From Microthrixaceae bacterium (GTDB lineage: Bacteria > Actinomycetota > Acidimicrobiia > Acidimicrobiales > Microtrichaceae): a stretch of 64,000 nt of DNA. The number at the start of each line of letters is the position of its first letter. Position 1 is the first letter of the stretch. The position numbers and the translations under genes were made by a program. The notes under the pieces were generated by a model, which worked only from the letters and a program-made list of their open reading frames with translations, had not been told where the DNA came from and ran no database searches. The stretch spans positions 1-64,000 of the forward strand of contig JAMLGJ010000019.1 in NCBI GenBank assembly GCA_023958095.1, read 5' to 3'. Below, piece by piece: positions 1 to 7,790 of this stretch.

Positions 1-10
1 AACGGTGGGT

Positions 11-36
11 GGGGGGGCCGACGTGTCGGCCCCCCC
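11..36. terminator. Perfect 11-bp hairpin at the left edge
   Basis: Bases 11-21 (seven G then CCGA) pair perfectly with 26-36 around a CGTG loop. It lies just beyond the stop of the minus-strand gene ending at 42, so it fits a transcription terminator, possibly shared with a gene to the left of the window. No T tract follows, which is common for GC-rich actinobacterial hairpins. Termination itself is inferred. Confidence 0.6.
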
Positions 37-41
37 GACGA

Positions 42-977
42 TCAGTTCGCTCGCAGGGGTACTCGATGCGGGGCGCCCGCGGGGGCCAGCCGGCCCCCGG
101 TTGCTGCTCCGACCGAGAGCGCCTGGTGCTCACGCACGGCATCCCGTGAGAACCCCAGGACCGACTCCACCAGCTCAGCGAAGGGATGCACCTTCAGTGC
201 GGGCAGGACCCACTCGATCGCGTCGGCCAGCGGCGCCACATCATCGGGTGCCACCTGGTGTGAGTCCCTCGTCGACAGGCGCCACCACTCGACCAGCCCT
301 CGCAGCACCGGATCGCTCGGGGCCCGGCGGTCCAACGCGAGGGAGATGTCGGTACGCGGATCGAGCATGATCCAGTTCTCGCCACCGTCACGGCACGCGA
401 GGAGTTCGAGGATCCTCGTGACCCGACCCCGCATCCGGTCACCGGATGCGAGGTCGCCGATCGAGGGCGGGTTGCCACACGGGCTCACCCAGCCGGTGAC
501 CCTGGAGGCCTCGTCCCCACCCGATGCCACGTATGCAGCGAAGAGCACACCGGCCAGGTCCCGGTCCGACCCGAGCGGGCCCAAGCGGACCCACGGCCCG
601 TCGGGGCCACCGCGCCGCAGGACCAGCTCCGGGGACGGCCCCACAGCCGCTCCCCGTGCGACCGGCGCCCCCGTCGCCTCCGCAGCCAGCGCCGAGGGAG
701 GGGAAGATCCATGTCCGGGCTCCGACGGCGCACCCGGGCGCCGACCCCGAGGTGGTCGCCCGCGGCCCGGGAAGCGCTCGGTGGCCGCCCCGACCAGACC
801 TCCGAACATGGCGTCGACGGCCATCGCGAACGTGGCGAACAGTACACCATGGGGCAGGGTTCGACGCGGGGTGCGTTGTTCGAGCACGGACGCCGCGACT
901 GCCACGACCGCGGTCAGCGCCACGAGCACGACCAGGGTCACCGGGTACGACAACCATGCGAGAACCTGCGTGCCCAT
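42..977 (-). CDS. Hypothetical membrane-anchored protein
   Basis: A 311-aa protein I do not recognise. Residues about 8-31 and 45-66 are hydrophobic and look like two N-terminal membrane segments; a Pro/Gly/Arg-rich linker (about 70-115) follows, then a soluble domain of roughly 190 residues with mixed helix/strand character and no catalytic motif I can name. The soluble part contains LGPLGSDRDLAGVLFAAYVA and an aromatic WW pair near residue 230. It is divergent from the TIGR03084 gene at 1062. The start (ATG at 977) is the first Met before the hydrophobic stretch; there is no strong ribosome-binding site. Function is unknown; a membrane-tethered regulatory or structural role is only a guess. 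Confidence 0.7.
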   Translation of the reverse strand: MGTQVLAWLSYPVTLVVLVALTAVVAVAASVLEQRTPRRTLPHGVLFATFAMAVDAMFGGLVGAATERFPGRGRPPRGRRPGAPSEPGHGSSPPSALAAEATGAPVARGAAVGPSPELVLRRGGPDGPWVRLGPLGSDRDLAGVLFAAYVASGGDEASRVTGWVSPCGNPPSIGDLASGDRMRGRVTRILELLACRDGGENWIMLDPRTDISLALDRRAPSDPVLRGLVEWWRLSTRDSHQVAPDDVAPLADAIEWVLPALKVHPFAELVESVLGFSRDAVREHQALSVGAATGGRLAPAGAPHRVPLRAN

Positions 978-1061
978 CCCCGATCAGATCGACCGGCGGA
1001 CCCGTGCCTTTAGCGACCGCATACGCTGGGCCTTCCACGACACCCTGGAGGACCCCCGGAG

Positions 1062-1871
1062 ATGGCACACCAACAGGTCCTGGAGGACCTGCTCGCCGAG
1101 CAGGACGCACTCGACGCCGTGGTCGCTCCCCTGGAGCCCGAGCACTGGGATCTCCCCACGCCGGCTGCGGGGTGGACCGTGGCGCACCAGATCGCCCACC
1201 TGGCCTACTTCGATCGCGCCGCCACCCGGGCCATCGCCGACCCACCGGCGTTCGCCGCCGAGCGCGACTCCCTCATCGAGCAGGTGATGGCCGAACCGGA
1301 GGCGATGGACCGGATCACCCTCGCCGCCCATGTGGACCTGGACCCCGGGGAGCTGCTCGGGTCATGGCGCTCGGCCCGGGCGGAGCTCGCCGAGGCAGCG
1401 GGTGGGCTGGATGCCGACCAGCGAGTCGAGTGGTACGGGCCGTCGATGTCTCCGCGGTCGTTCCTCACCGCCAGGCTCATGGAGACCTGGGCCCACGGGC
1501 TCGACATCGTGGATGCCCTCGACACCGCCGGGGTCGACCACGTGCAAACGGGGACGACCGACCGCCTGCGCCACATCGCCCACCTGGGTGTGGTCACCCG
1601 CGGCTGGTCCTACGTCGTCCGCGGGCGCGAGCCGTCCCCGGTCGAGGTACGCGTGGAGCTGGTCGCGCCGGGTGGGGACACCTGGACCTGGGGCCCAGGG
1701 GATGCCCCGGACCGCGTGACCGGCCCGGCTGCAGACTTCTGTGCCGTGGTGACCCAACGGCGCCACCTCGACGACACCGAACTCGTGGCCACCGGGGATG
1801 CCGCTCGTGAGTGGATGTCGATCGCGCAGGCCTTCGCGGGCGGCCCGACCGAGGGGCCCGGGCCTCGCTGA
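1062..1871 (+). CDS. TIGR03084-family DinB-like metal-binding protein
   Basis: A 269-aa protein with the four-helix DinB/maleylpyruvate-isomerase N-terminal fold. The opening GWTVAHQIAHLAYFD (about residues 38-51) and the later ETWAHGLDIVDAL carry the conserved histidines that bind the metal in this superfamily. Actinobacterial members often use mycothiol or act in small-thiol chemistry, but TIGR03084 members have no settled reaction. The C-terminal part (about 180-269) is a separate beta-rich domain typical of the family (TWTWGPGDAPDRVTGPAADF, an SCP2-like stretch). The start is ATG at 1062, with GGAG immediately upstream. It is divergent from the hypothetical gene at 42-977 and convergent with the LLM oxidoreductase. 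Family assignment is firm; substrate unknown. Confidence 0.85.
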   Translation: MAHQQVLEDLLAEQDALDAVVAPLEPEHWDLPTPAAGWTVAHQIAHLAYFDRAATRAIADPPAFAAERDSLIEQVMAEPEAMDRITLAAHVDLDPGELLGSWRSARAELAEAAGGLDADQRVEWYGPSMSPRSFLTARLMETWAHGLDIVDALDTAGVDHVQTGTTDRLRHIAHLGVVTRGWSYVVRGREPSPVEVRVELVAPGGDTWTWGPGDAPDRVTGPAADFCAVVTQRRHLDDTELVATGDAAREWMSIAQAFAGGPTEGPGPR

Positions 1872-1894
1872 ACCGGTGGGACCCGGGACACGTT

Positions 1895-2740
1895 TCAGGG
1901 GAGCTCGGCGAGCCCTTCCGCGATCACCTCCACCTCCGCAGCGGTGTGGTGCGTCTCGGGCAGGTACACGATGCCGACCTCGCAGCCGGCCTCGGACAGC
2001 TCCGCCATCGCCTCGACGGTGGCGCCCACGCCCTTGGCGGGGTCGTGCGCGCACTGGGCGGTGATCGTGATCTCCGCGGGGTCCCTGCCGATGTCGGCGC
2101 AGTGCCCGTGCAGCGTCTCGACGCTGCGCGCCAGTGACTCCGCGGATGCGAATGGGGCGTTCCAGTAGTCCGCGTGACGGGCGACCGCTCGCAATGTGCG
2201 CTTCGGCCCGTCGCCGCCGATCCAGATGGGTGGGCGTGGCGACTGGACGCACTTGGGCTCGCAGTAGGCGCCCTTGAGCTCGAAGTGCTCCCCGTCGTAG
2301 TCCGAGACCGGCTGGGTCAGGAGGGCATGGATGACGTCCAGGGCCTCGTCGAAGCGGTCGAAACGCTCGCGCAGGGGCGGAAGGTCGATCCCGAGGGCCT
2401 CCGCCTCGTCGGTGTTCCATCCGGCGCCGAGACCCAGTTCGAGACGTCCTCCGGAGATCACGTCGAGGGATGCCGCCATGTTGGCCAGCAGTGACGGATG
2501 CCGGTACGGGACACCCGAGACCATGCAGCCCACGCGGATGCGTGTCGTGGCCTGGGCGAGCGCGCTGAGAGTGGTCCATCCCTCCAGGCACGGCCCGTTG
2601 CGCGGCCTGCCGAAGATGGGTTCGAAGTGGTCGAAGTTCCACACCGATTCGAACAGTTCGATCCCGTCCGCGGTTCGCCACACCTCGAGCATCGCGGGCC
2701 AGGTGGTCATCTGTGGGGCAGTCTTCAGTCCGACACGCAT
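1895..2740 (-). CDS. LLM-class (F420-type) flavin-dependent oxidoreductase
   Basis: A 281-aa luciferase-like TIM-barrel oxidoreductase. The N-terminus MRVGLKTAPQMTTW, the segment VWNFDHFEPIFG, the central RIRVGCMVSGVPYRHPSLLA and LELGLGAGWNTDEAEALGID are hallmark LLM/F420 signatures, and PPIWIGGDGPKRTLR forms the later cofactor-side loop. In actinobacteria such enzymes usually use reduced F420 to hydrogenate or oxidise small molecules; the substrate here cannot be read. I chose ATG 2740 over the upstream ATG 2761 because family members begin MRVG or MKVG. AAGGCT sits six bases upstream of it. It is divergent from the serine hydrolase at 2801, sharing a 60-bp intergenic region. Confidence 0.88.
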   Translation of the reverse strand: MRVGLKTAPQMTTWPAMLEVWRTADGIELFESVWNFDHFEPIFGRPRNGPCLEGWTTLSALAQATTRIRVGCMVSGVPYRHPSLLANMAASLDVISGGRLELGLGAGWNTDEAEALGIDLPPLRERFDRFDEALDVIHALLTQPVSDYDGEHFELKGAYCEPKCVQSPRPPIWIGGDGPKRTLRAVARHADYWNAPFASAESLARSVETLHGHCADIGRDPAEITITAQCAHDPAKGVGATVEAMAELSEAGCEVGIVYLPETHHTAAEVEVIAEGLAELP

Positions 2741-2788
2741 TCGCCCAGCCTTCCACAGCACTGCGGGGCTCCGGAACGCCCCAGTTGG

Positions 2789-2794
2789 CAGACT
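2789..2794 (+). promoter_or_regulatory. Putative -10 element of a leaderless transcript
   Basis: CAGACT ends six bases before the ATG at 2801. The identical hexamer at the identical distance precedes the gene at 18983. A at position 2 and T at position 6 match the actinobacterial TANNNT pattern. There is no Shine-Dalgarno sequence between it and the start. Transcription start is inferred. Confidence 0.4.
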
Positions 2795-2800
2795 GTGGGC

Positions 2801-4039
2801 ATGGATGGTTCAGCGCGCAAGGGTTATGGCCTGGTGGCGAAGGTGTTCGAAAGACAGCTCTCGCGGGGCTCGGGCGGAGCCGCTGTGGCCGTGTACCACC
2901 GTGGCGAGCCCGTGGTGGACCTCTGGGGCGGCATGCGCACCGAGGACGCGCGGTGGCAATCCGACACGGTCGCGATGTGCTTCTCCACCACCAAGGGAGT
3001 TGCCTCCACCGCCCTGCACATGCTGGCCGACCGTGGACTCGTCGACTACGACGCACCGGTGGCCGAGTACTGGCCGGAGTTCGCGGCCAACGGCAAGGAA
3101 GCAGTGACGGTGCGCCACGTGCTCACGCACTCGGCGGGCCTGCACCGGATCCGCAGCATCGTGGACCGTGGCGACCGGCTGCTGGACTGGGACCACATGA
3201 CCGACGCGCTCGCGGCAGCGGCGCCCGCCTACGAACCGGGTACCCGCCACGGGTACCACGCGCTCACCTACGGCTGGCTGGTCGGCGAGTTGGTGCGCCG
3301 GGTGGACGGCCGACCCGTCGAGGAGTTCGTCGACGAGGAGATCGCACAGCCGCTCGGCTGCGACGGCCTCTACATCGGCCTGCCCGAATCACAGCGCCAC
3401 CGTGTCGCCCCCCTGGAGGCCATCTCGCTGCCCCGCCCGTCCAATCCGACGCTGCGGCGCATCGAGAAGGACATCGGGACCCGGATGGGCAAGGTGATCT
3501 CGGCGCTGCCGGGCACGCTCAACACCCGCCGGATCGCGAACGCCCTGGTGCCCCGCAACGCCGAGGAGGCGTTGTTCTCCGAAGCCACGATGGACGCTTC
3601 CATCCCTGCGGCCAACGGGTTCTTCACCGCCCGGTCCCTGGCCAGGATGTACGCCGTGATCGCTGGAGGTGGGGAACTCGACGGGGTGAGGCTGCTCTCA
3701 CCCGAGCGGGTCCGGGTCATGGGCGAGGTGCAGCGACGCGGACGTGATCTGGTGCTCGTGATGCCCATGGACTGGCGCCTCGGCTACCACCGGGTGTTCA
3801 CCACCCGGGGACCGGTGCGGAGCGCCTTCGGGCACTTCGGTTTCGGTGGGTCGGGGGCCTGGGCCGACCCGGAACGGGACCTCGCGGTGGCCCTGGTGTG
3901 CAACCGCGGATCCGGCACGCCCGTCGGCGACCTCCGCATGATGGAGCTGGGCGCGGCGGCGGTTCGGGCCGCTGACCGCCAGGCCTCGTCCACGGGCGGC
4001 GCGGACCCGGACCTTGCTGCCACAAGGAGGTCGACATAG
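2801..4039 (+). CDS. EstB-like serine hydrolase (class C beta-lactamase fold)
   Basis: A 412-aa serine hydrolase of the beta-lactamase/transpeptidase superfamily. The nucleophile motif S-x-x-K is seen as STTK at residues 62-65 (MCFSTTKG), followed by the family segment VLTHSAGL; HGYHALTYGW supplies the tyrosine of the second motif and FGHFGFGGSGAWADP is the usual third-motif region. Members hydrolyse esters or small amides rather than acting as true resistance beta-lactamases. There is no signal peptide, so it is probably cytoplasmic. ATG 2801 is chosen because the homologous core starts there; a longer in-frame extension from 2498 overlaps the LLM gene and is not protein-like. It is followed after 58 bp by an alpha/beta hydrolase on the same strand. 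Confidence 0.88.
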   Translation: MDGSARKGYGLVAKVFERQLSRGSGGAAVAVYHRGEPVVDLWGGMRTEDARWQSDTVAMCFSTTKGVASTALHMLADRGLVDYDAPVAEYWPEFAANGKEAVTVRHVLTHSAGLHRIRSIVDRGDRLLDWDHMTDALAAAAPAYEPGTRHGYHALTYGWLVGELVRRVDGRPVEEFVDEEIAQPLGCDGLYIGLPESQRHRVAPLEAISLPRPSNPTLRRIEKDIGTRMGKVISALPGTLNTRRIANALVPRNAEEALFSEATMDASIPAANGFFTARSLARMYAVIAGGGELDGVRLLSPERVRVMGEVQRRGRDLVLVMPMDWRLGYHRVFTTRGPVRSAFGHFGFGGSGAWADPERDLAVALVCNRGSGTPVGDLRMMELGAAAVRAADRQASSTGGADPDLAATRRST

Positions 4040-4097
4040 CGTCTGGGGGCACCGCGAGGTCCGTCGGGCCCAGACCTCCCGGCGGACCGGAGGACCC

Positions 4098-5123
4098 ATG
4101 GGCACCAACACCAGCCGATCCACGAGACGGCGGCCACCAGAGGTGACGCTGCAGCACCGCGTGATCCACGGCTACCGGCGGGCGTACCGCGCCGCGGGCG
4201 ATCCGGGTTTGTGCAGCGGCGGCGAGCTCTCCGACCCCTCCCGGCCGGTGCTGTTGATGCTGCACGGGATAGGCGACAGCTCGGAGTCATGGCTCGGGGT
4301 CATGGAAGCGCTCGCGGAAGGTCACGCCGTCGTGGCCCCCGACCTGCTCGGCCACGGCGAGAGCGACAAGCCGCGTGCCGACTACAGCGCGGCTGCGTTC
4401 GCGAACGGCATGCGGGACCTCGTGGAGGTGCTCGGCCTGGGTGCGGTGACCGTCGTCGGCCACTCCCTCGGTGGCGGAGTCGCCGCCCAGTTCGCCTACC
4501 AGTATCCCGAGCGCGTCGAACGCCTGGTGCTCGTCGCTCCCGGTGGCGTCGACCGTGACGTCTCACCGGTCCTGCGGATCGCCACCGTGCCCTTCAGCGA
4601 ACTCACGGTTCCACTGCTGCACACACCACCGGGCCGGTTCGCCGTACGGATCGGGACCACGCTGTTGAAGGCCATCGGGCACGACCTGGCGGTCGACGCG
4701 GACGACCTCCGAAGGGTGCTCGAGGGCCTTCCGGAGGACGGGGCCTTCGACGCCTTCACCCGAACGCTGCGTGCGGTGGTGGACTGGCGGGGCCAGGTGG
4801 TCACCATGCGCGACCGCGTGTACCTCGCCGCAACGGTGCCGATGGCGGTCATGTGGGGCAGCCGGGACGGCGTGATCCCCGTCGCCCACGCGGCCAGGCT
4901 GGCCGAGGCGTGCCCGCACGCCGAGATGCACATCTACGAGGGAGCGGGACACTTCCCGCACCACAGCGACCCGGAGCGCTTCGTGCAGGAGGTCCGGGCC
5001 TTCATTTGCGCCACCGAACCCGCACGCTGGGATCCCGAGCTCTTCGGCGACTACCTCCGCACCGGACAGGTCAGACCTGCGGGCGAGGTCAGACCCGCGG
5101 GCCGGGCCACGGCCACGGGGTAG
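4098..5123 (+). CDS. Alpha/beta hydrolase
   Basis: A 341-aa alpha/beta-fold hydrolase. The oxyanion-hole segment LMLHGIGDSSESW is at about 53-65, the nucleophile elbow VVGHSLGG has Ser at 123, the acid lies in MWGSRDGVIP and the catalytic His in GAGHFPHH near the C-terminus. The overall pattern resembles meta-cleavage-product hydrolases and haloperoxidase-like esterases; substrate unknown. The start is ATG 4098 with GGAGG just upstream. The very C-terminus contains a short internal duplication (VRPAGEVRPAG), matched by a direct nucleotide repeat at about 5071-5101. The stop codon lies one base from the stop of the convergent UbiB-family gene, so no space is left for a separate terminator. Confidence 0.87.
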   Translation: MGTNTSRSTRRRPPEVTLQHRVIHGYRRAYRAAGDPGLCSGGELSDPSRPVLLMLHGIGDSSESWLGVMEALAEGHAVVAPDLLGHGESDKPRADYSAAAFANGMRDLVEVLGLGAVTVVGHSLGGGVAAQFAYQYPERVERLVLVAPGGVDRDVSPVLRIATVPFSELTVPLLHTPPGRFAVRIGTTLLKAIGHDLAVDADDLRRVLEGLPEDGAFDAFTRTLRAVVDWRGQVVTMRDRVYLAATVPMAVMWGSRDGVIPVAHAARLAEACPHAEMHIYEGAGHFPHHSDPERFVQEVRAFICATEPARWDPELFGDYLRTGQVRPAGEVRPAGRATATG

Positions 5124-5124
5124 G

Positions 5125-6636
5125 TCAGAGGTCCTCGTCGGGGTCCACCGGCATGGCCGGCTCCTGGGTCCGCACATCGTCCATCAGCCGCGCCGCCTCC
5201 TCCGGGAAGAGGTTCTTGATGATGAACGGATCGCGCACCATCTGGTAGTCCGGGGCGATCCCCTTCACGTAGCGCTCGAAGTAGAGGAACTGCTTGCCCA
5301 GCAGGTTCAGCTCCTCGGGGGCGGAGATGTCGCCCATCTGTTCGGACAGCTGCAGCGACTGCTGGAACAGGTCCGCGAACTGCAGCTCCTCCATGCGCGA
5401 CGCCATGATGGGTTCGAAGACCATGGCGAGCATCGCGCCCAGCTGTTCGTCGTCGCCCAGGTCGCCGCGGATGATGCCGAGCTTCTTGTATCCCCTCACG
5501 ATCCGCGCGAAGTCGTGGTCGACCATGAACGTGTAGAGGATGTCGCGCACCATCTGCTGCCAATCGGCGCTGAACTCCCCCATGATCCCGAAGTCGAGGA
5601 AACATGCCCGACCATCCTCGAGGGCCCAGATGTTGCCCGCGTGCAGGTCACCGTGGAACGGCCCGTGCACCGCCATCGCCTCGACCCACGCCTTCATCCC
5701 GCGCCGCAGGTTGGCCTCGGCGTCGAAACCCATCTCCTGGTGCGCCTCGAAGTCGTCCATCGGCACACCCACCACGCGTTCCATGCAGATCATGTGTGGT
5801 CCGCAGTACTCCCAGATCACCTCGGGGGCGGTGACGTTCCAGTTGTCGCCGAACGCGTGCAGGTTCTCGCGGAACTCGTGCTGGCGGTATGCCTCGAGCG
5901 CGGTGTTGAGTTCCTGGTTCGTGACCCGGTGGAGGTCCCGGATCATCCCCGCGGTGTTGGCGCGGCGACCCAGGTCGGTCCTCATGAGCAACTTCGCGAG
6001 CACGTGTGCAACCCGCAGGTCACGGTTCATCCGCTCGTGGATCCCCGGCCGCAGCAGCTTCACCACGGCCTCGGTGCCGTCCGGCAGCTCCACCGCGTGC
6101 ACCTGACCCACCGATGCGGCCGACAGGGGTCGCTCGTCGATGTGGCGGAACAACACACTGGGGTCGTGGCCCAGGTCACGGGTGATGGTCTGGCGCACCA
6201 GCTCGAAGGAGAAGCCCGGGACGTCCGACAGGCACCGCTGGGCGGGCCCGGACATGTCGTCGGGGAACAGCCCCGGCGAGCTGGCGACCACCTGCCCGAG
6301 CTTCACCCAGGTGGGGCCCATCGCGAAGAAGCCCTCGACCATCCCCTCGCTCGCACACCACAACCACGAACCGCGCCTCCACTGCACCAGCTTGCGGGCG
6401 AGCCCCTTGAGCACGTAGCCGAGCAACAGCAGCGAGTTGAGCACCGCGGACCATGCCTCGGCGGGACCGAAGCGGTCGAGGTCGGGGTAGTGCACCTCGA
6501 GGTCCTCCGGGGGAGGTCCGTCCGCGTAGGGCCCCCTGAAGGAGGCCCGCAGGCCCGTGTCACCGAAGGTGTCCGGGCTCGCCGCGTCGGAGCTGGCGCC
6601 ACCTGTCGGGTCGGCATCGGTTCGGTTCGGATCCAT
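5125..6636 (-). CDS. ABC1/AarF (UbiB) family atypical protein kinase
   Basis: A 503-aa member of the UbiB/ADCK atypical kinase family. It shows the KxGQ-type motif KLGQ (112-115), the ATP-lysine region VVKLLRPG (K193), the catalytic loop HGDLHAGNIW (328-337) and the metal-binding LDFG (347-350), all diagnostic. UbiB proteins support isoprenoid quinone or lipid homeostasis through ATPase activity; in menaquinone-using actinobacteria their exact partner is unsettled. The N-terminus (1-45) is acidic, Pro-rich and probably disordered. Unlike many UbiB proteins it has no obvious C-terminal transmembrane helices. It is convergent with the alpha/beta hydrolase (stops at 5123 and 5125) and divergent from the flavodoxin-like gene. 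Confidence 0.9.
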   Translation of the reverse strand: MDPNRTDADPTGGASSDAASPDTFGDTGLRASFRGPYADGPPPEDLEVHYPDLDRFGPAEAWSAVLNSLLLLGYVLKGLARKLVQWRRGSWLWCASEGMVEGFFAMGPTWVKLGQVVASSPGLFPDDMSGPAQRCLSDVPGFSFELVRQTITRDLGHDPSVLFRHIDERPLSAASVGQVHAVELPDGTEAVVKLLRPGIHERMNRDLRVAHVLAKLLMRTDLGRRANTAGMIRDLHRVTNQELNTALEAYRQHEFRENLHAFGDNWNVTAPEVIWEYCGPHMICMERVVGVPMDDFEAHQEMGFDAEANLRRGMKAWVEAMAVHGPFHGDLHAGNIWALEDGRACFLDFGIMGEFSADWQQMVRDILYTFMVDHDFARIVRGYKKLGIIRGDLGDDEQLGAMLAMVFEPIMASRMEELQFADLFQQSLQLSEQMGDISAPEELNLLGKQFLYFERYVKGIAPDYQMVRDPFIIKNLFPEEAARLMDDVRTQEPAMPVDPDEDL

Positions 6637-6767
6637 CCAGTCCCCCGTGCATCCGCGGGCCCGGTCGGTCCAGACACGTGCCCGTGGACCCGAGACTACC
6701 GACGCCGCCGCCGCCGCAGAAGCGGAGCCCGGCTCGCGCTGCGGCGCGATCCGGAACGGGGCGTGCC

Positions 6768-6773
6768 TATCGT
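6768..6773 (+). promoter_or_regulatory. Putative -10 element, leaderless start
   Basis: TATCGT lies exactly six bases ahead of the ATG at 6780. No Shine-Dalgarno sequence intervenes. It is one of the best matches to the TANNNT pattern seen in front of several lead genes in this window. Confidence 0.5.
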
Positions 6774-6779
6774 GCGGCG

Positions 6780-7232
6780 ATGGCCGTACTCCTGGTGGTC
6801 CACCACTCGCCCACCGCCCACACCCGGGAACTCACCGAGGCGGTGCTGCGCGGGGCGACGCACCCGGACATCACCGGGGTCCGGGTGGTCGTGCGCGAGG
6901 CCCTCTCGGCCACCATCGACGACGTGCTGGCCGCCGATGGCTACCTGCTCGGCACCACGGCGAACCTCGGGTACATCTCGGGTGCCCTCAAGCACTTCTT
7001 CGACACCGTCTACGACGATGCACTCGAGGTCACGCGCGGCCGCCCCTTCGGCAGCTGGATACATGGGTCCACCGACACCACCGGGGCCCGAGCCGCCCTC
7101 GGGATGATCGTCACCGGACTCCGCTGGACACAGGTGGCCGAGCCGGTCGACCTGATCGGGCGCGGTGGCGGGCAGTCGGAGCGCTGCAGCGAGCTGGGCG
7201 CAACGCTCGCGGCGCTGCTGATGGATTCCTGA
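6780..7232 (+). CDS. Flavodoxin-fold NAD(P)H/FMN oxidoreductase-like protein
   Basis: A 150-aa single-domain flavodoxin-like protein. MAVLLVVHHSPTAHTREL is the phosphate-binding first loop, AADGYLLGTTANLGYISGALKHFFD (in two pieces) the second flavin loop with the GxLKxFFD pattern of NADPH-dependent FMN reductases, and RPFGSWIHGSTDTTGARAAL the third. It should bind FMN and transfer electrons or reduce small molecules. ATG 6780 is preferred over an upstream in-frame ATG at 6678 because the fold begins there and the upstream extension is Pro/Arg-rich. It is divergent from the UbiB-family gene. The electron partner is unknown. Confidence 0.8.
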   Translation: MAVLLVVHHSPTAHTRELTEAVLRGATHPDITGVRVVVREALSATIDDVLAADGYLLGTTANLGYISGALKHFFDTVYDDALEVTRGRPFGSWIHGSTDTTGARAALGMIVTGLRWTQVAEPVDLIGRGGGQSERCSELGATLAALLMDS

Positions 7233-7357
7233 CCGCTGGACCCGTCGGGACTATCCTGCCCCCCTAGGTACCAACTCACGCCTCCGCCCGCTCATGCCTC
7301 CACCCGACGGGAACCCGGCGACGAGACCCCGAAACCCCCACGGAGAGGACTCCTTCC

Positions 7358-7759
7358 ATGCTGCTCGCGGACATCAACCTCGGAGAGATCTTCTGGTCGC
7401 TGCTGGTGATCTTCTTCATGGTGATCTACTTCATGATCATCTTCAGCATCTTCGGTGACCTGTTCCGGTCAAAGGACCTGGGTGGCCTCGCCAAGGCACT
7501 CTGGGTGCTGTTCATATTCGTGTTCATGTTCGTCGGCCCGCTCGTGTACCTGATCGTGCGCGGCAACAAGATGGGCGAACGCGCCCTGGCGGCACAGGCC
7601 GACGCCCAGAAGCAGCTCCAGGACTACGCCCAGACGGTCGTGTCCCAGACCGGCGGGGACACCCCGGCGGACCACATCGCCAAGGCGAAGGAGCTGCTCG
7701 ACTCCGGGGCGATCAACCAGCAGGAGTTCGAGGCCCTCAAGGCCAAGGCACTCAGCTGA
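7358..7759 (+). CDS. Small SHOCT-domain inner-membrane protein
   Basis: A 133-aa protein with two predicted transmembrane helices (about 8-33 and 44-67), the second within the PLDc_N-type pattern VGPLVYLIVRGN. A Gln/Ala-rich stretch follows, then a C-terminal SHOCT motif (about 103-131, IAKAKELLDSGAINQQEFEA). Such proteins are common in actinobacteria, sit in the membrane and are thought to oligomerise or scaffold; none of this gives a specific function. GGAGAGGA is 8-12 bases upstream of the ATG, a clear ribosome-binding site, in contrast to the leaderless gene before it. It is followed by a strong hairpin. Confidence 0.88.
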   Translation: MLLADINLGEIFWSLLVIFFMVIYFMIIFSIFGDLFRSKDLGGLAKALWVLFIFVFMFVGPLVYLIVRGNKMGERALAAQADAQKQLQDYAQTVVSQTGGDTPADHIAKAKELLDSGAINQQEFEALKAKALS

Positions 7760-7766
7760 GCCGGGC

Positions 7767-7790
7767 GACCGCCGGCGGGGGCCGGCGGTC
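7767..7790. terminator. Bidirectional hairpin between convergent genes
   Basis: GACCGCCGGC (7767-7776) pairs perfectly with 7781-7790 around a GGGG loop. It lies between the stops of the SHOCT gene (7759) and the carboxylase alpha gene (7789), overlapping the latter stop, and can serve both strands. Confidence 0.7.

Noticed and set aside
2801-4039. Antibiotic-resistance beta-lactamase
   Set aside because: The SxxK fold is present, but there is no signal peptide and the sequence style is EstB-like esterase.
5515-7107. A 530-codon open frame antisense to the UbiB gene
   Set aside because: It is His/Arg/Val-rich with no motif, and mirrors the codon bias of the real gene; such shadows are normal at this GC content.
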